This document shows positions 23,383 through 31,340 of a DNA stretch of 37,154 nt, piece by piece (position 1 is the stretch's first letter; each line of letters starts with the position of its first letter). Location: the NCBI RefSeq assembly GCF_004803405.1, contig NZ_SSXI01000062.1, positions 1,375 to 38,528 on the forward strand. Direction: 5' to 3'. The position numbers were made by a program, and so were the translations under genes. The notes under the pieces were generated by a model. The model was not told the DNA's origin. It ran no database searches and was given only the letters and a program-made list of their open reading frames with translations. The stretch is from Nocardioides sp. GTDB taxonomy: Bacteria > Actinomycetota > Actinomycetes > Propionibacteriales > Nocardioidaceae.

Positions 23383-24078
23383 ATGCGATACCGCGAGTTC
23401 CAAGCACCGACTGGTCTTGAGCCGTCGGTGGCCTGCCTGTGGCAGCAGGACGCGGTGGATGCGGGGGAGTTGCGCGTTGTGCCCGATGGTTGCGTGGACC
23501 TCCTGTGGTTCGGCGATCACCTGATCGTCGCTGGCGCCGATACCGGCCCGTTGGTCTGGAAGTCGGTGCCTCCGATCGTCGGTGTTCGGCTGCGGCCCGG
23601 CGTCGCCGGCGGCGTTCTCGGTGTGCCTGCGTCAGAGGTGCGCGACCAGATGGTTCCCCTCGGGGAGTTCTGGCCGGAGGCACACCGGCTCACTGGCTTC
23701 CCACTCCATCAAAGTGAGCAGCTTCGCGCTCTCACGCAGCTGGTTCTCCGGCATCGCTCCGCACCTGATCCGCTCACAGCAGCAGCTGCACACATGCTGG
23801 CAGAGGCGGACACTCGGGTCGGCACGGTCGCCGACGATCTCGGCGTGAGCGAACGCCAGCTCCATCGCCGCATGAGTGACGCCGTGGGCTACGGTCCGAA
23901 GACCTTGGCCCGAGTTATGCGACTACGCCGACTGGTTGGAACGACCGCAGGATCACTCGCTGACCGCGCCCATGCATCGGGTTACGCGAGTCAGTCGCAC
24001 ATGAGCGACGAGGTCAGGCGCCTCACTGGCCTGACACCTGTCCGATTTCTGGAAGACCCACGGATCACCGCGGCATAG
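23383..24078 (+). CDS. AraC-family transcriptional regulator
   Basis: 231 residues from ATG 23383. The N-terminal half (about 1-110) has the pattern of the DUF6597 sensor domain: CLWQQDAVDAGELRVVPDGC, DLLWFGDHLIVAGADTGPLV and GVRLRPGVAGGVLGVPASEV. The C-terminal half carries the AraC DNA-binding domain with two helix-turn-helix units, VADDLGVSERQLHRRMSDAV and LADRAHASGYASQSHMSDEV, followed by RRLTGLTPVRFLED. The ligand is unknown. The next gene begins eight bases after the stop, so the regulator probably shares its message with the alpha-toroid protein. Confidence 0.9.
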   Translation: MRYREFQAPTGLEPSVACLWQQDAVDAGELRVVPDGCVDLLWFGDHLIVAGADTGPLVWKSVPPIVGVRLRPGVAGGVLGVPASEVRDQMVPLGEFWPEAHRLTGFPLHQSEQLRALTQLVLRHRSAPDPLTAAAAHMLAEADTRVGTVADDLGVSERQLHRRMSDAVGYGPKTLARVMRLRRLVGTTAGSLADRAHASGYASQSHMSDEVRRLTGLTPVRFLEDPRITAA

Positions 24079-24086
24079 CTTCGCAT

Positions 24087-24941
24087 ATGAGTATCGACCT
24101 GCACGCGGCGTTCCAGTTCCTCGAAGCCAACGCGCGCATTCTGGACCGCCATCGTGCGGCAGCACTCCTCGCCGACGGACCAACCGCTCCTGTGCTCGAC
24201 GCGCTCCGCCCGTACCAGAACCCGGATGGTGGATTCGGGCACGCACTCGAACCGGACATCCGCTGCCCCGCAAGTCAGCCCGCATCAACGTTGGCCGCGC
24301 TGGAGGTCCTGGCCGAGATCAACGTGATGGACACAGACCTCACCCTCGGTGCGGTCGAGTGGCTAGCCTCCATCGCCAACAGCGACGGCGGACTACCGAC
24401 CGTCTTGCCCTCAGCCGAAGGACACCCGCGCGGTCCTTGGATGCAGCCAAGCGCCACCAGTGGATTTCTCACGTTCGCGGTCGCGGCCCGACTCTGGCAT
24501 CTCGGCGTCGACCATGCGTGGCTCGACAAGGCCACCGAGTGGTGCTGGCATCAGATCGACACCGACGAAGCGCCAGGCGGATACACCGTGAAGTTCGCTC
24601 TGCAGTTCCTTGATTCAGTCCCGAACCCGGTGCGAGCATCGAGCGCAGTCGAGCGACTTCGTGCGGCCATCCGTGCTGACGGAACGGTACCTGTTGAGGG
24701 CGGGATCGAGGACGAGAAGATCGCCCCTCTTGACCTGTCGCCGTTCCCGGGAGCACCGAGCCGTTCCCTGTTCACGGATGAGCAGGTCAGCAACGACCTC
24801 GATCGACTGGAAGCCGGACAGCTCGACGATGGTGGATGGGACTTCGACTTCTTGCACTGGTCTCCGGCTCAGTCGGTCGAATGGCGCGGGCTCGCGACCA
24901 TCCACGCGGTCAGCACCCTGAGGCTGCACGGCAGGGCCTGA
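24087..24941 (+). CDS. Alpha-toroid protein of the prenyltransferase/squalene-cyclase repeat type
   Basis: 284 residues from ATG 24087. Three repeat units of the alpha/alpha-toroid fold can be seen by their turn motif: YQNPDGGFGHALEPD near residue 50, ASIANSDGGLPTVLPS near 100 and GQLDDGGWDFDF near 252. The catalytic DxDD of squalene cyclases is not present, so a cyclase activity is not supported. The protein has no signal peptide. Proteins like this occur beside regulators in actinobacteria with no known function. It is probably co-transcribed with the AraC-type regulator eight bases upstream. Confidence 0.7.
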   Translation: MSIDLHAAFQFLEANARILDRHRAAALLADGPTAPVLDALRPYQNPDGGFGHALEPDIRCPASQPASTLAALEVLAEINVMDTDLTLGAVEWLASIANSDGGLPTVLPSAEGHPRGPWMQPSATSGFLTFAVAARLWHLGVDHAWLDKATEWCWHQIDTDEAPGGYTVKFALQFLDSVPNPVRASSAVERLRAAIRADGTVPVEGGIEDEKIAPLDLSPFPGAPSRSLFTDEQVSNDLDRLEAGQLDDGGWDFDFLHWSPAQSVEWRGLATIHAVSTLRLHGRA

Positions 24942-24949
24942 GCGAGATC

Positions 24950-25178
24950 TCTTCGCTCCTGTCATTCGTTGGTCGCTTCGAAAGAGGTCGACGGTCCGGG
25001 TCTCGGCGTTCGCCAGCAACGAGGAGGCCAGCGCACGCATCGCTGAGCTTTGATCGCCGACGTTGTCGAGATCGGTTAGCTTGTGGAAGATCAGCATGTT
25101 TGCGATGCCGTAGTGGCGCGCGAGTCGCCATTGTGCGCCCATCCGCCGCAGCTTCGTCGTGGCCGAGACCAGGCAGGA
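24950..25178 (-). pseudogene. Conjugation ATPase (VirB4/TraC-like) fragment
   Basis: Read on the minus strand, LVSATTKLRRMGAQWRLARH, then YGIANMLIFHKLTDLDNVGD and SSAMRALASSLLANAETRTV match an internal region of actinobacterial type IV secretion ATP-binding proteins, around the segment just after Walker B. Both ends are missing. After about 24960 the frame runs on into sequence antisense to the alpha-toroid gene without meaning. The fragment shows that conjugation DNA once extended to at least 25 kb in this window. Confidence 0.6.
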
Positions 25179-25378
25179 GTACTTGGACCGCGGACCTGCC
25201 TCTCGTCCTCGACGGAGGTCTTGTCGAACCAGTACCGACCGTCTTGCCGGATCCGGGTGACCCTGCCTTTCCCGGCAAGCCAGTGGACCTGGCTCACGGT
25301 GACGCCGAGGGCCTCGGCTGCTGCGCGGGCGTCGATCAGGTCAACGGCCGCCCCCGAGATGGTGGCCATGGCCAGCAT
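25091..25378 (-). CDS. Helix-turn-helix protein fused to out-of-frame ATPase remnant
   Basis: 95 residues from ATG at 25378. Residues about 10-55 form an excisionase/MerR-like DNA-binding domain: IDARAAAEALGVTVSQVHWL, then the wing GRVTRIRQDGRYWFDKTSVE. After about residue 65 the sequence becomes meaningless Ser/Arg/Ala text, because the same bases encode the conjugation-ATPase fragment in another frame. The gene was therefore cut at about 25180 and its end replaced. It may still make a small DNA-binding protein. Confidence 0.5.
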   Translation of the reverse strand: MLAMATISGAAVDLIDARAAAEALGVTVSQVHWLAGKGRVTRIRQDGRYWFDKTSVEDERQVRGPSTPAWSRPRRSCGGWAHNGDSRATTASQTC

Positions 25379-25603
25379 CCTGACAGCCAGATAGCCACCA
25401 CGCGACCAGCTCCGGCCCCCTGGGACCGGGCCGACATCACGCCGAGCCCCGCCGCCGCGTGGTGGAGGTCGTTGAAGAACGCGACCAAGTGTTCACCCAG
25501 AGGGGCCTGCCAAATCGCTGTCACTGGAGTTAGGCTCAGCCCACTTCTCGGGCCCCGCCGCGAGGGGCCACCCCCCACCCCCCACCTGACCTCGGGAGCG
25601 GCT
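25379..25603 (+). other. Upstream region of the toxin-like gene
   Basis: No gene seen. A GC hairpin, GGCCCC at 25551-25556 and GGGGCC at 25564-25569, lies 35 bases before the next start codon and is followed by C-runs (CCACCCCCCACCCCCCACCT). It could shield the ribosome binding site or end read-through from the left. TAGGCT near 25531-25536 is a possible -10 box without a clear -35 box. Confidence 0.35.
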
Positions 25604-26845
25604 ATGCGGACCCTTCAGCGACCCCTCAACGCGACGCTCGTGGCGATCATCGCCCTGTGCCTCGCGCTCACCCAGGTGCCGGCCACGATCAGGATCGACA
25701 GTCTTCCCCTGCCCCAGGTCGACCCGCTCGACATCGCCACCTCGCTTCTCGCGGATTCCGCGACCGACACCGCACCCGTGGTCGCCGGCAAGGCCACCAC
25801 CGAGGGCAGCGTCCTGCCCCGCACTGCCAAGGACGGCATCCGCACCAGCCTCCCCGGCGGCGGTGAGGCCACGATCGACCTCCCCGCCACCGGCACCGCC
25901 CAAGCCGTCGGCGCAGGCACCGTCGTCTACGACGGGACCCATCCCGACACCAAGCTCATCGTTGACCGGGTCGACCCGAACGCCACGCCAGGCGTCGCGT
26001 CCTCGACCCGCACCCAGATCGCAATCGACGGCCACGCAGCCCCAACCCGGTACGAGTTCCCCGTCGACCTCCCCAAAGGCGTGAGACTTGCACGGCAGAC
26101 CTCCGGAGCCGTGTACGCCCTCAACGCAGAAGGGAAAATCGTCGGCGCGTTCGGTGTCCCGTGGGCCGTCGACGCGACGGGCGCGCCTGTCCCGACCCAC
26201 TTCGAGGTGACCGGCTCCACGCTCGTGCAGGTCGTCGACCACCGGTACGCCACCTACCCGGTCATCGCAGACCCGTGGTGGTTCGTGCCGCTGATCGTCG
26301 CGGGCCGCGCCATCACCCACAAGGTCGCCGTACGGGCCGCCACCAGGGCCGCGGCCCAGCGGGCGGCGGCCGAGGCCGCACGACGTGCCGGATACACGGT
26401 GCGACAAGTGGGCAGCGCCGTGAAAGGGAACTTCTACACCGCCGCCGGGCACGTCATCCGCATCAATGGCGCCTTCCGCAGGTCCAACGGCTACTCCACG
26501 TTCGCCGCATTCAAGAGGAATCACCCCGGCCGCAGCGGATACGAGTGGCACCACATCGTCGAGCAGGCCAACGTCGGACGGTTCCGGGCATGGCAGATCC
26601 ACAACAAGCAGAACCTCGTCCTCATCCGCCGCGGCATCCACCGCGCCTGCGTGAGCGCCATGATGAGCACCAAGCTCAAGAACATGACCAGGGCCGAACT
26701 GCGATCCCTCGGGCTAACCCGGGTCCCGGCGAACCGCAACCTGACGATGCGTCAAGATTTGGCTGGCTACAGTCTGGCGAACATGCACCTGGCAGGGCTG
26801 CGTCTGCTCGCGTTCTGCGGCGTGAAGATCGCTGGCCTCCCGTAA
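25604..26845 (+). CDS. Secreted polymorphic-toxin-like protein with C-terminal HNH-type nuclease
   Basis: 413 residues from ATG 25604 with GGGAG upstream. Residues 1-30 hold a hydrophobic export segment (LVAIIALCLALTQVPA). Residues about 60-225 are beta-rich and end in YPVIADPWWF, a junction I associate with secreted actinobacterial toxins. After an Ala/Arg-rich helix (about 230-275) comes the effector domain, with GYEWHHIVEQANVG near residue 310 and NKQNLVLIRRGIHRAC near 340: a WHH...N...H arrangement of HNH/treble-clef metal nucleases. The likely role is a DNase or RNase delivered to rival cells. The next gene, 28 bases on, is a DUF1963 protein, a family known among immunity proteins. Confidence 0.75.
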   Translation: MRTLQRPLNATLVAIIALCLALTQVPATIRIDSLPLPQVDPLDIATSLLADSATDTAPVVAGKATTEGSVLPRTAKDGIRTSLPGGGEATIDLPATGTAQAVGAGTVVYDGTHPDTKLIVDRVDPNATPGVASSTRTQIAIDGHAAPTRYEFPVDLPKGVRLARQTSGAVYALNAEGKIVGAFGVPWAVDATGAPVPTHFEVTGSTLVQVVDHRYATYPVIADPWWFVPLIVAGRAITHKVAVRAATRAAAQRAAAEAARRAGYTVRQVGSAVKGNFYTAAGHVIRINGAFRRSNGYSTFAAFKRNHPGRSGYEWHHIVEQANVGRFRAWQIHNKQNLVLIRRGIHRACVSAMMSTKLKNMTRAELRSLGLTRVPANRNLTMRQDLAGYSLANMHLAGLRLLAFCGVKIAGLP

Positions 26846-26873
26846 ACCCCGAATGCTGATTGGAGTCGCCCCG

Positions 26874-28007
26874 ATGGACCTCGTTGCTCGCTGGGCCGAG
26901 TTGCTGCGCGCCGAAGCAACCTTGCCGGAGCATGAAACCGAGGTCATCGAGGCGGCCCTGGTCAGTGACACGCTGACCGCGCTCGCCGCGGGCGGGGCGG
27001 AACGCGAAGCGATCCTCATTGCGTTCCGGGAGTCGGAGGGGACCGACGAGGCGCTGCGGCACGCGCTGGGCACCGTGTTGTTCCCGCCGTTTCCACGCGC
27101 CGTCCTCCATCCCGACGAGTACCGCTCGCATCCCGAGGTCGCCTTCGACGCCGACCGCATGCCGGTCGGGGTCGCGCTCGGGCTCCCCGTCGCTGAGGAC
27201 CTCGTCGAGACCGGCTCGGATCCGCTCGACTTCGCACGATCGTGGTTCTGCGGTCGACCCGCTGTGCCCGGTGATGTGTCGGGATGGGAGTGGCCCACCC
27301 GCTCGGACGGGGCCCCCCTGACCCATGTCGTACAGGTCGACCTCGCGAGCGAGGTGCTCAACCAGGGCGAGGACCACTTCGCGCTCACCGGACTGCCCGG
27401 CGACGGTGTGATCCAGCTGTTCCACGACTTGGAGACCTTCGGATGGGACACCACGGATGACACCACCGCGTGGCACGTGGCGTGGCACCCCATCCCCGCT
27501 GGCGAGGAGGTCGACCTCGAAGTCGCCGAAGGTGGGCCGCTCGATGCCGTGCCTGCCTTCCCGATCAATCCCCAGCTGCTGGCGACCGTCCCGTCGCCGC
27601 TGGACCTGACCGACGCCAGCGACGAGGAATGGACTCGCTTCGAGCGAGCCAGACAGTGGCTGGAGCAGTCGGCATACGAGATGAACCTGATGGCTGACGA
27701 CCATCGCGGACGTCTGACTCCATGGGATGACGATTACGAGCCGCTCCCGCCGATCTCGCGGATGGGCGGCTTCGGTCACGCCGAGACCAACAAGGAGCTC
27801 CTCGACGTACTCGACCAGCAGCTCCCGCTCACCGGCGATGACGACCATGTGCTTCTGTTCGATGTAAACCCGCTCGCCATCACCGAAACCGACGCGCTCA
27901 TCAACTGGTTCCACGGCCGCCGTCACCTCGAAGTGTGGATGCGCCGCAGTGACCTCGACTCCCGCCGATTCGACCACGTGTGGTGCGTGATCCGCACCGA
28001 CAACTGA
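26874..28007 (+). CDS. DUF1963 (YwqG-like) protein, probable immunity partner
   Basis: 377 residues from ATG 26874, chosen for TTGGAG eight bases upstream; ATG 26853 would add seven residues. The protein is acidic and soluble. Residues about 100-205 show the YwqG/DUF1963 pattern PLTHVVQVDLASEVLNQGED, GDGVIQLFHDLETFGWD and WHVAWHPI, and a second match near residues 285-330 (RMGGFGHAETNKELLDVL, DHVLLFDVN). DUF1963 occurs among immunity proteins of polymorphic toxin systems. Acidic charge, cytoplasmic location and position just after a secreted nuclease-like protein all suit a neutralising partner. Direct binding is inferred. Confidence 0.75.
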   Translation: MDLVARWAELLRAEATLPEHETEVIEAALVSDTLTALAAGGAEREAILIAFRESEGTDEALRHALGTVLFPPFPRAVLHPDEYRSHPEVAFDADRMPVGVALGLPVAEDLVETGSDPLDFARSWFCGRPAVPGDVSGWEWPTRSDGAPLTHVVQVDLASEVLNQGEDHFALTGLPGDGVIQLFHDLETFGWDTTDDTTAWHVAWHPIPAGEEVDLEVAEGGPLDAVPAFPINPQLLATVPSPLDLTDASDEEWTRFERARQWLEQSAYEMNLMADDHRGRLTPWDDDYEPLPPISRMGGFGHAETNKELLDVLDQQLPLTGDDDHVLLFDVNPLAITETDALINWFHGRRHLEVWMRRSDLDSRRFDHVWCVIRTDN

Positions 28008-28012
28008 CCTCC

Positions 28013-28043
28013 GGGCGCTCAAGTCGCCGGTGGCGCAGCGCCC
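28013..28043 (+). terminator. Hairpin after the immunity gene
   Basis: GGGCGCT at 28013-28019 pairs with AGCGCCC at 28037-28043; the 17-base loop holds an inner CGCC-GGT-GGCG hairpin. It begins five bases after the stop codon, where a terminator would be expected, but there is no T-run behind it. It may end transcripts of the toxin-immunity pair from the left and of the GH43 gene from the right. Confidence 0.4.
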
Positions 28044-28268
28044 GCGGCCGTGTGCTTCTAGCTAAGTCGCGGGCCGAGTTTGGTGCGTCGAGCGTTAGCC
28101 GTTTGAGGGTTGGGCCGACGAGGAACGCGCCGGCCTGGGTAGGTAGCCGGGTCGGACGCTACTAAAGGGTTGAGGCGCGGAAGTCGCGGGTCTGCCAACA
28201 GTGTCCCTGGGGCAGCGGATCTCGAAGACCTCCTCGGCCGCGCTGATCGCTCTATTCGCGGCCGAGTT
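28044..28268 (+). other. Intergenic stretch between convergent genes
   Basis: No gene, RNA or clear repeat is seen. A short phrase TTGAGGCGCGGAAGTC near 28170 resembles TTGAGGCGCGAAAGTC near 30241, 15 of 16 bases, inside the decayed IS3 region, so part of this stretch may stem from a similar insertion. Confidence 0.35.
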
Positions 28269-29963
28269 CTAGGGTGTGGGGGGCGGGCCGAGTACTGAGA
28301 TGTCGCTGAGTGCGGCGTTGCCGGTGGCTCCGCTGGCGAAGCCGTTGACGGTGAAGGTGAGCTCGCTGATCGACACCTGGCCGCCCAGTTGGTCGGGTCC
28401 GATGATCGCCGGCGCTTTGGGCTGTGAGGGGAAGGTGACGGGGATGGTGGTGGCGCCATTCAGTCGCAGGATGCCGCTGCTGACTGCGTGGTTTGGGTCG
28501 GCTGAGGGGTAGATCAAGATGGTGTTCACGGGCCGCGGGGCGTCCCAGGTGAGCTTGACCCATGCACCGGCGCGCTCTCCATCGGCTTGCCAGTCATAGC
28601 TGGCGAACCTCGGTTGCACCCCGATCTCGCCATCGGTGACTTTGTGGGGCCCGTGGCGGCCGTCGGGGACAAAGGAACTTGCTGTGGCTGAGGCTTTCCA
28701 TGCGTGGTCGTAGACCGTGTTCGTCTGATTGCCACTTGCGTCGTAGATCGGAGCCCCGGAAGGTTTAGGTGCCACGCGCAGCTCGGTTCCGCTCCCAATG
28801 GTCGCGTAAGGGCCGTTGGCGTACAAGGTGTGGTCGCCGCGGACGTCAATACGGGAGAGGAACTTTCCTTCGAACGTGTTGTAGGTCGTGTACACGTGAC
28901 GGTCGTCGGGGCTGTAGATGATGTGGTTGTGGCCCGCCTTCTCGATGCCATCGACCGATGAGATGATCGGGTTCCGGTTGAACTTGTTGAAGGGACCGGT
29001 GGGGCTGGTGCTCACCGCGTACCCGACGGCGTAGGAGTCGTCGTTGAACCCGTTGGCCGAGTACATCAGGTAGTAGCGATCGTCCCTTCTTAACATCGCG
29101 GGCGCTTCGTTCTTGATGTTGTCTTCGCTCGTCTGGGATTCCCAGGCCTGGCTCGGCTTGAGCACCATGACCGGATCGCTGGCGAGCTGTTTGAGGTCGC
29201 TGCGCAGCTTGGCGACGAAGATTCGGCTTTCCCGCTGCCCGTTGTAGGCGTAGCACCTGCCTGGCTTGGTGAAGTAGAGGTACACGGTTCCGTCGACGTC
29301 CACGAACGGGTTGGGATCGATCGTGCGGGTCTGCCCCCATGGCGTGCCGTCTGCGTCGTTGTAGCCCGAACCACCCATGAGTGGCCGTCCGATGTCAATG
29401 AACGGTCCGGTCGGCGAGTCGGCGATGGCTAATCCGATGAAGTGGTTGTTCTGACAAGACGGGGTGCGCGGCTTGCTGTCGGCGCTCGCAACAGCTGAGT
29501 AGAACATGTAGAACTTGCCGTTCCGCTCGATCACCTCCGGCGGCCAGTACCGGGGGTCGGCGTCGAGCCAATCCGGGTCCTGACCGTCCCCGCCGCCCTG
29601 GCCGTCCGAGCCCTGGGGCCGCGCATCAGCCGGCACTGGCGTCCAGGTCAGAAGGTCGGGCGAGGTGTAGACCGGGAAGCCGTCCTCGCCTCCAGAGGCG
29701 TAGGAGTAATAGGTCCCGTCGGAGTGCTTCATGACGAAGTTCGCCCGCGGGGTCTTGTTGCAGTACAGGTAACTCGTTGGCCCACCCAAACTGCATCCGG
29801 CGACCGCGACGACGGTAGCCGGTGTGGCACTGCTAGAGGTCGACCCTCCGAAGAGCGGCACCAGCAGCACGGTCGCGGCAACAACGGTCAGAAGTGTTCG
29901 CCTCACCCGCGGCAACCTAACAGTCGCAATAGCAGATCGCGAGGCCCAAACGCGATCCAGCAC
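28269..29963 (-). CDS. Secreted GH43-family glycoside hydrolase
   Basis: 564 residues from GTG at 29963; a GTG at 29906 with AGG upstream would give 545 residues and a more usual signal peptide. RRTLLTVVAATVLLVPLFGG is the export segment. Residues about 75-400 form the five-bladed propeller: DGTYYSYASGGEDGFPVYTS, YWPPEVIERNGKFYMFYSAV, TIDPNPFVDVDGTVYLYFTK and NEAPAMLRRDDRYYLMYSAN. The last two carry the Asp that tunes the acid and the general-acid Glu. The position of the catalytic-base Asp reads Asn (PRANFVMKHSDG). A C-terminal beta domain (about 430-560) resembles F5/8-type sugar-binding modules. GH43 enzymes cut arabinosyl or xylosyl bonds outside the cell; retention of activity is doubtful. 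Confidence 0.85.
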   Translation of the reverse strand: MLDRVWASRSAIATVRLPRVRRTLLTVVAATVLLVPLFGGSTSSSATPATVVAVAGCSLGGPTSYLYCNKTPRANFVMKHSDGTYYSYASGGEDGFPVYTSPDLLTWTPVPADARPQGSDGQGGGDGQDPDWLDADPRYWPPEVIERNGKFYMFYSAVASADSKPRTPSCQNNHFIGLAIADSPTGPFIDIGRPLMGGSGYNDADGTPWGQTRTIDPNPFVDVDGTVYLYFTKPGRCYAYNGQRESRIFVAKLRSDLKQLASDPVMVLKPSQAWESQTSEDNIKNEAPAMLRRDDRYYLMYSANGFNDDSYAVGYAVSTSPTGPFNKFNRNPIISSVDGIEKAGHNHIIYSPDDRHVYTTYNTFEGKFLSRIDVRGDHTLYANGPYATIGSGTELRVAPKPSGAPIYDASGNQTNTVYDHAWKASATASSFVPDGRHGPHKVTDGEIGVQPRFASYDWQADGERAGAWVKLTWDAPRPVNTILIYPSADPNHAVSSGILRLNGATTIPVTFPSQPKAPAIIGPDQLGGQVSISELTFTVNGFASGATGNAALSDISVLGPPPTP

Positions 29964-29987
29964 CTGCTACCAGGGAGGAGGTGAGAA

Positions 29988-30897
29988 GGGGACTGCTGCA
30001 CGATCTGGTGACAGCATGATCTGACCGGGGCGCGACCCGGCGTTACCGGTAGCCCGATGCGCATCCCTATTGCAACTTGGGCGGACGAGCTCTACCAAGG
30101 CGCGTTGAGCGTGGAGGTGCACACTGCCCTTGCTGGTGGCAGCACCGCGGTCGAGCCCGTCCGCCACGTCCAGGTCGGTCATGAACTCAAACGCGAGGTG
30201 AGCCGATGGGATTCGAGGGTGGACACACTTTGGACACGGATTGAGGCGCGAAAGTCCGCAAAGTGGAGCAGCAGGCAACATAGCGAAGCAATGCTGGCTG
30301 GTCGCCATTCCTGCAGGTCAGAGCATGTTGCCGCCAAGTCCCGCGGGCCAGCGCAAGGCCTACCCGCGTCAAGCGCCTGCGTGGCGTCGCGACTGCCGAT
30401 GACCTGATCAATCGTAAGTTCCACCGGATCCGGCCCAACGAGCTGTGGGTCACCGACATCACCCAGCATCGCACCAGCAAAGGGCGGCTCTACTGTGCCG
30501 CGGTGCTCGACGCCTACAGCCGTCGGATCGTAGGCTGGTCGATCGATTCGGGCCAGGGACTCAACGCTGGTGGTCAACGCCCTCGACATGGCTATCCGCA
30601 ACCGCCGTCCTGAGCCGGGCGGAATCGTCCACGCCGACGACGGCACCCAGTTCACCTCCTGGTGTTCGGCGAGAAGATCCGCTCCGCCGGCCTGCTGCCC
30701 TCCTTGGGCACAGCCGGGGACGGCCTGGACAACGCCATGGAGGAGCGCTTCTGGTCCTCGATGCAAATCGAGCTCCTCAACCGAAAGAAGTGGAAGGCCC
30801 GGGTCGAACTGACGAACGCGATCTTCGACTACATGGAGATTTTCCATACCGCCAGCGATGGCATTCAGCGCTCGGCACCTAGCCGTGCAGCAGACCC
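29988..30897 (+). mobile_element. Decayed IS3-family copy
   Basis: The left end GGGACTGCTGCACGATCTGG (29988-30007) and the right end, read inward on the minus strand from 30897 as GGGTCTGCTGCACGGCTAGG, form an imperfect inverted repeat related to that of the intact IS at 6573-7866. Inside is a broken orfB on the plus strand. The orfA region (30014-30361) holds no recognisable helix-turn-helix and appears replaced or heavily deleted. The size is about 910 bp against 1294 bp for the intact relative. Confidence 0.65.
30362..30880 (+). pseudogene. IS3 OrfB remnant
   Basis: The integrase core is spread over three frames: TRVKRLRGVATADDLINRKF, HRIRPNELWVTDITQHRTSK and RRIVGWSIDS in the first; TLVVNALDMAIRNRRPEPGG and IVHADDGTQFTSW in the second; then VFGEKIRSAGLLPSLGTAGD, GLDNAMEERFWSSMQIELLN and a last step back to RQRWHSALGT and a stop. 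The DDE residues (TDIT, HADDGTQ, MEERF) are still visible. At least three frameshifts make it inactive. Confidence 0.8.
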
Positions 30898-31340
30898 CCC
30901 TCGGGATGGGTCGAGGGTAGCGACGCTACCGCTGGTTGACACCCATTGCCATTGCCGCCGACACCGTGGGGTTCGCAGACGCGATCGACCGGCGATGTCA
31001 GGCGTCCCCTGAGTTCGCATGATCTCCGCCGCGGGACCACATTCGGGCGATTCACGGACCAAATGTGTTCGCTTCTCTTCACATAGGGGTTGCCTGCCGC
31101 CATGGTTATCGGACCGACTCGAAACAGCATTCGCTGGCCTCGGAGGCTAACTACCGACGGACCGACTCGTCGCCTAAGAGGCAAAGTGTTTACTGCCAGA
31201 GTTGAACTATCAGGGCAGCTCGCGCGGGCTCCATCTTCTCATAACGAGTGCATCCATGACCCTTTTCGGCTTTTGGCGCGGGCGACGCCAGTTATGCCCG
31301 CTCGGCATAGGGATGCGCCCAACCAGAGAGGTTCTCGAAC
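30898..31340 (+). other. Long leader region of the LeuA-like operon
   Basis: No gene is seen in 443 bases. The start of the next gene is preceded by GAGAGG at 31325-31330. There are AT-richer patches (AAAGTGTTTACTGCCAGAGT, CCCTTTTCGGCTTTTGGCG) that could hold a promoter. I looked for a leucine-rich leader peptide and for a T-box and found neither. Confidence 0.4.

Noticed and set aside
25493..26641. Long minus-strand frame opposite the toxin-like gene
   Set aside because: Gly/Val/Arg-rich shadow translation; the plus strand has a signal segment, domain motifs and a ribosome binding site.
30057..30407. A 116-codon frame inside the decayed IS3
   Set aside because: No ribosome binding site, no family pattern, and it runs into the orfB remnant out of frame.
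30898..31340. A T-box or leucine leader peptide controlling the LeuA-like operon
   Set aside because: No specifier stem, no T-box sequence and no short frame rich in Leu codons are visible.
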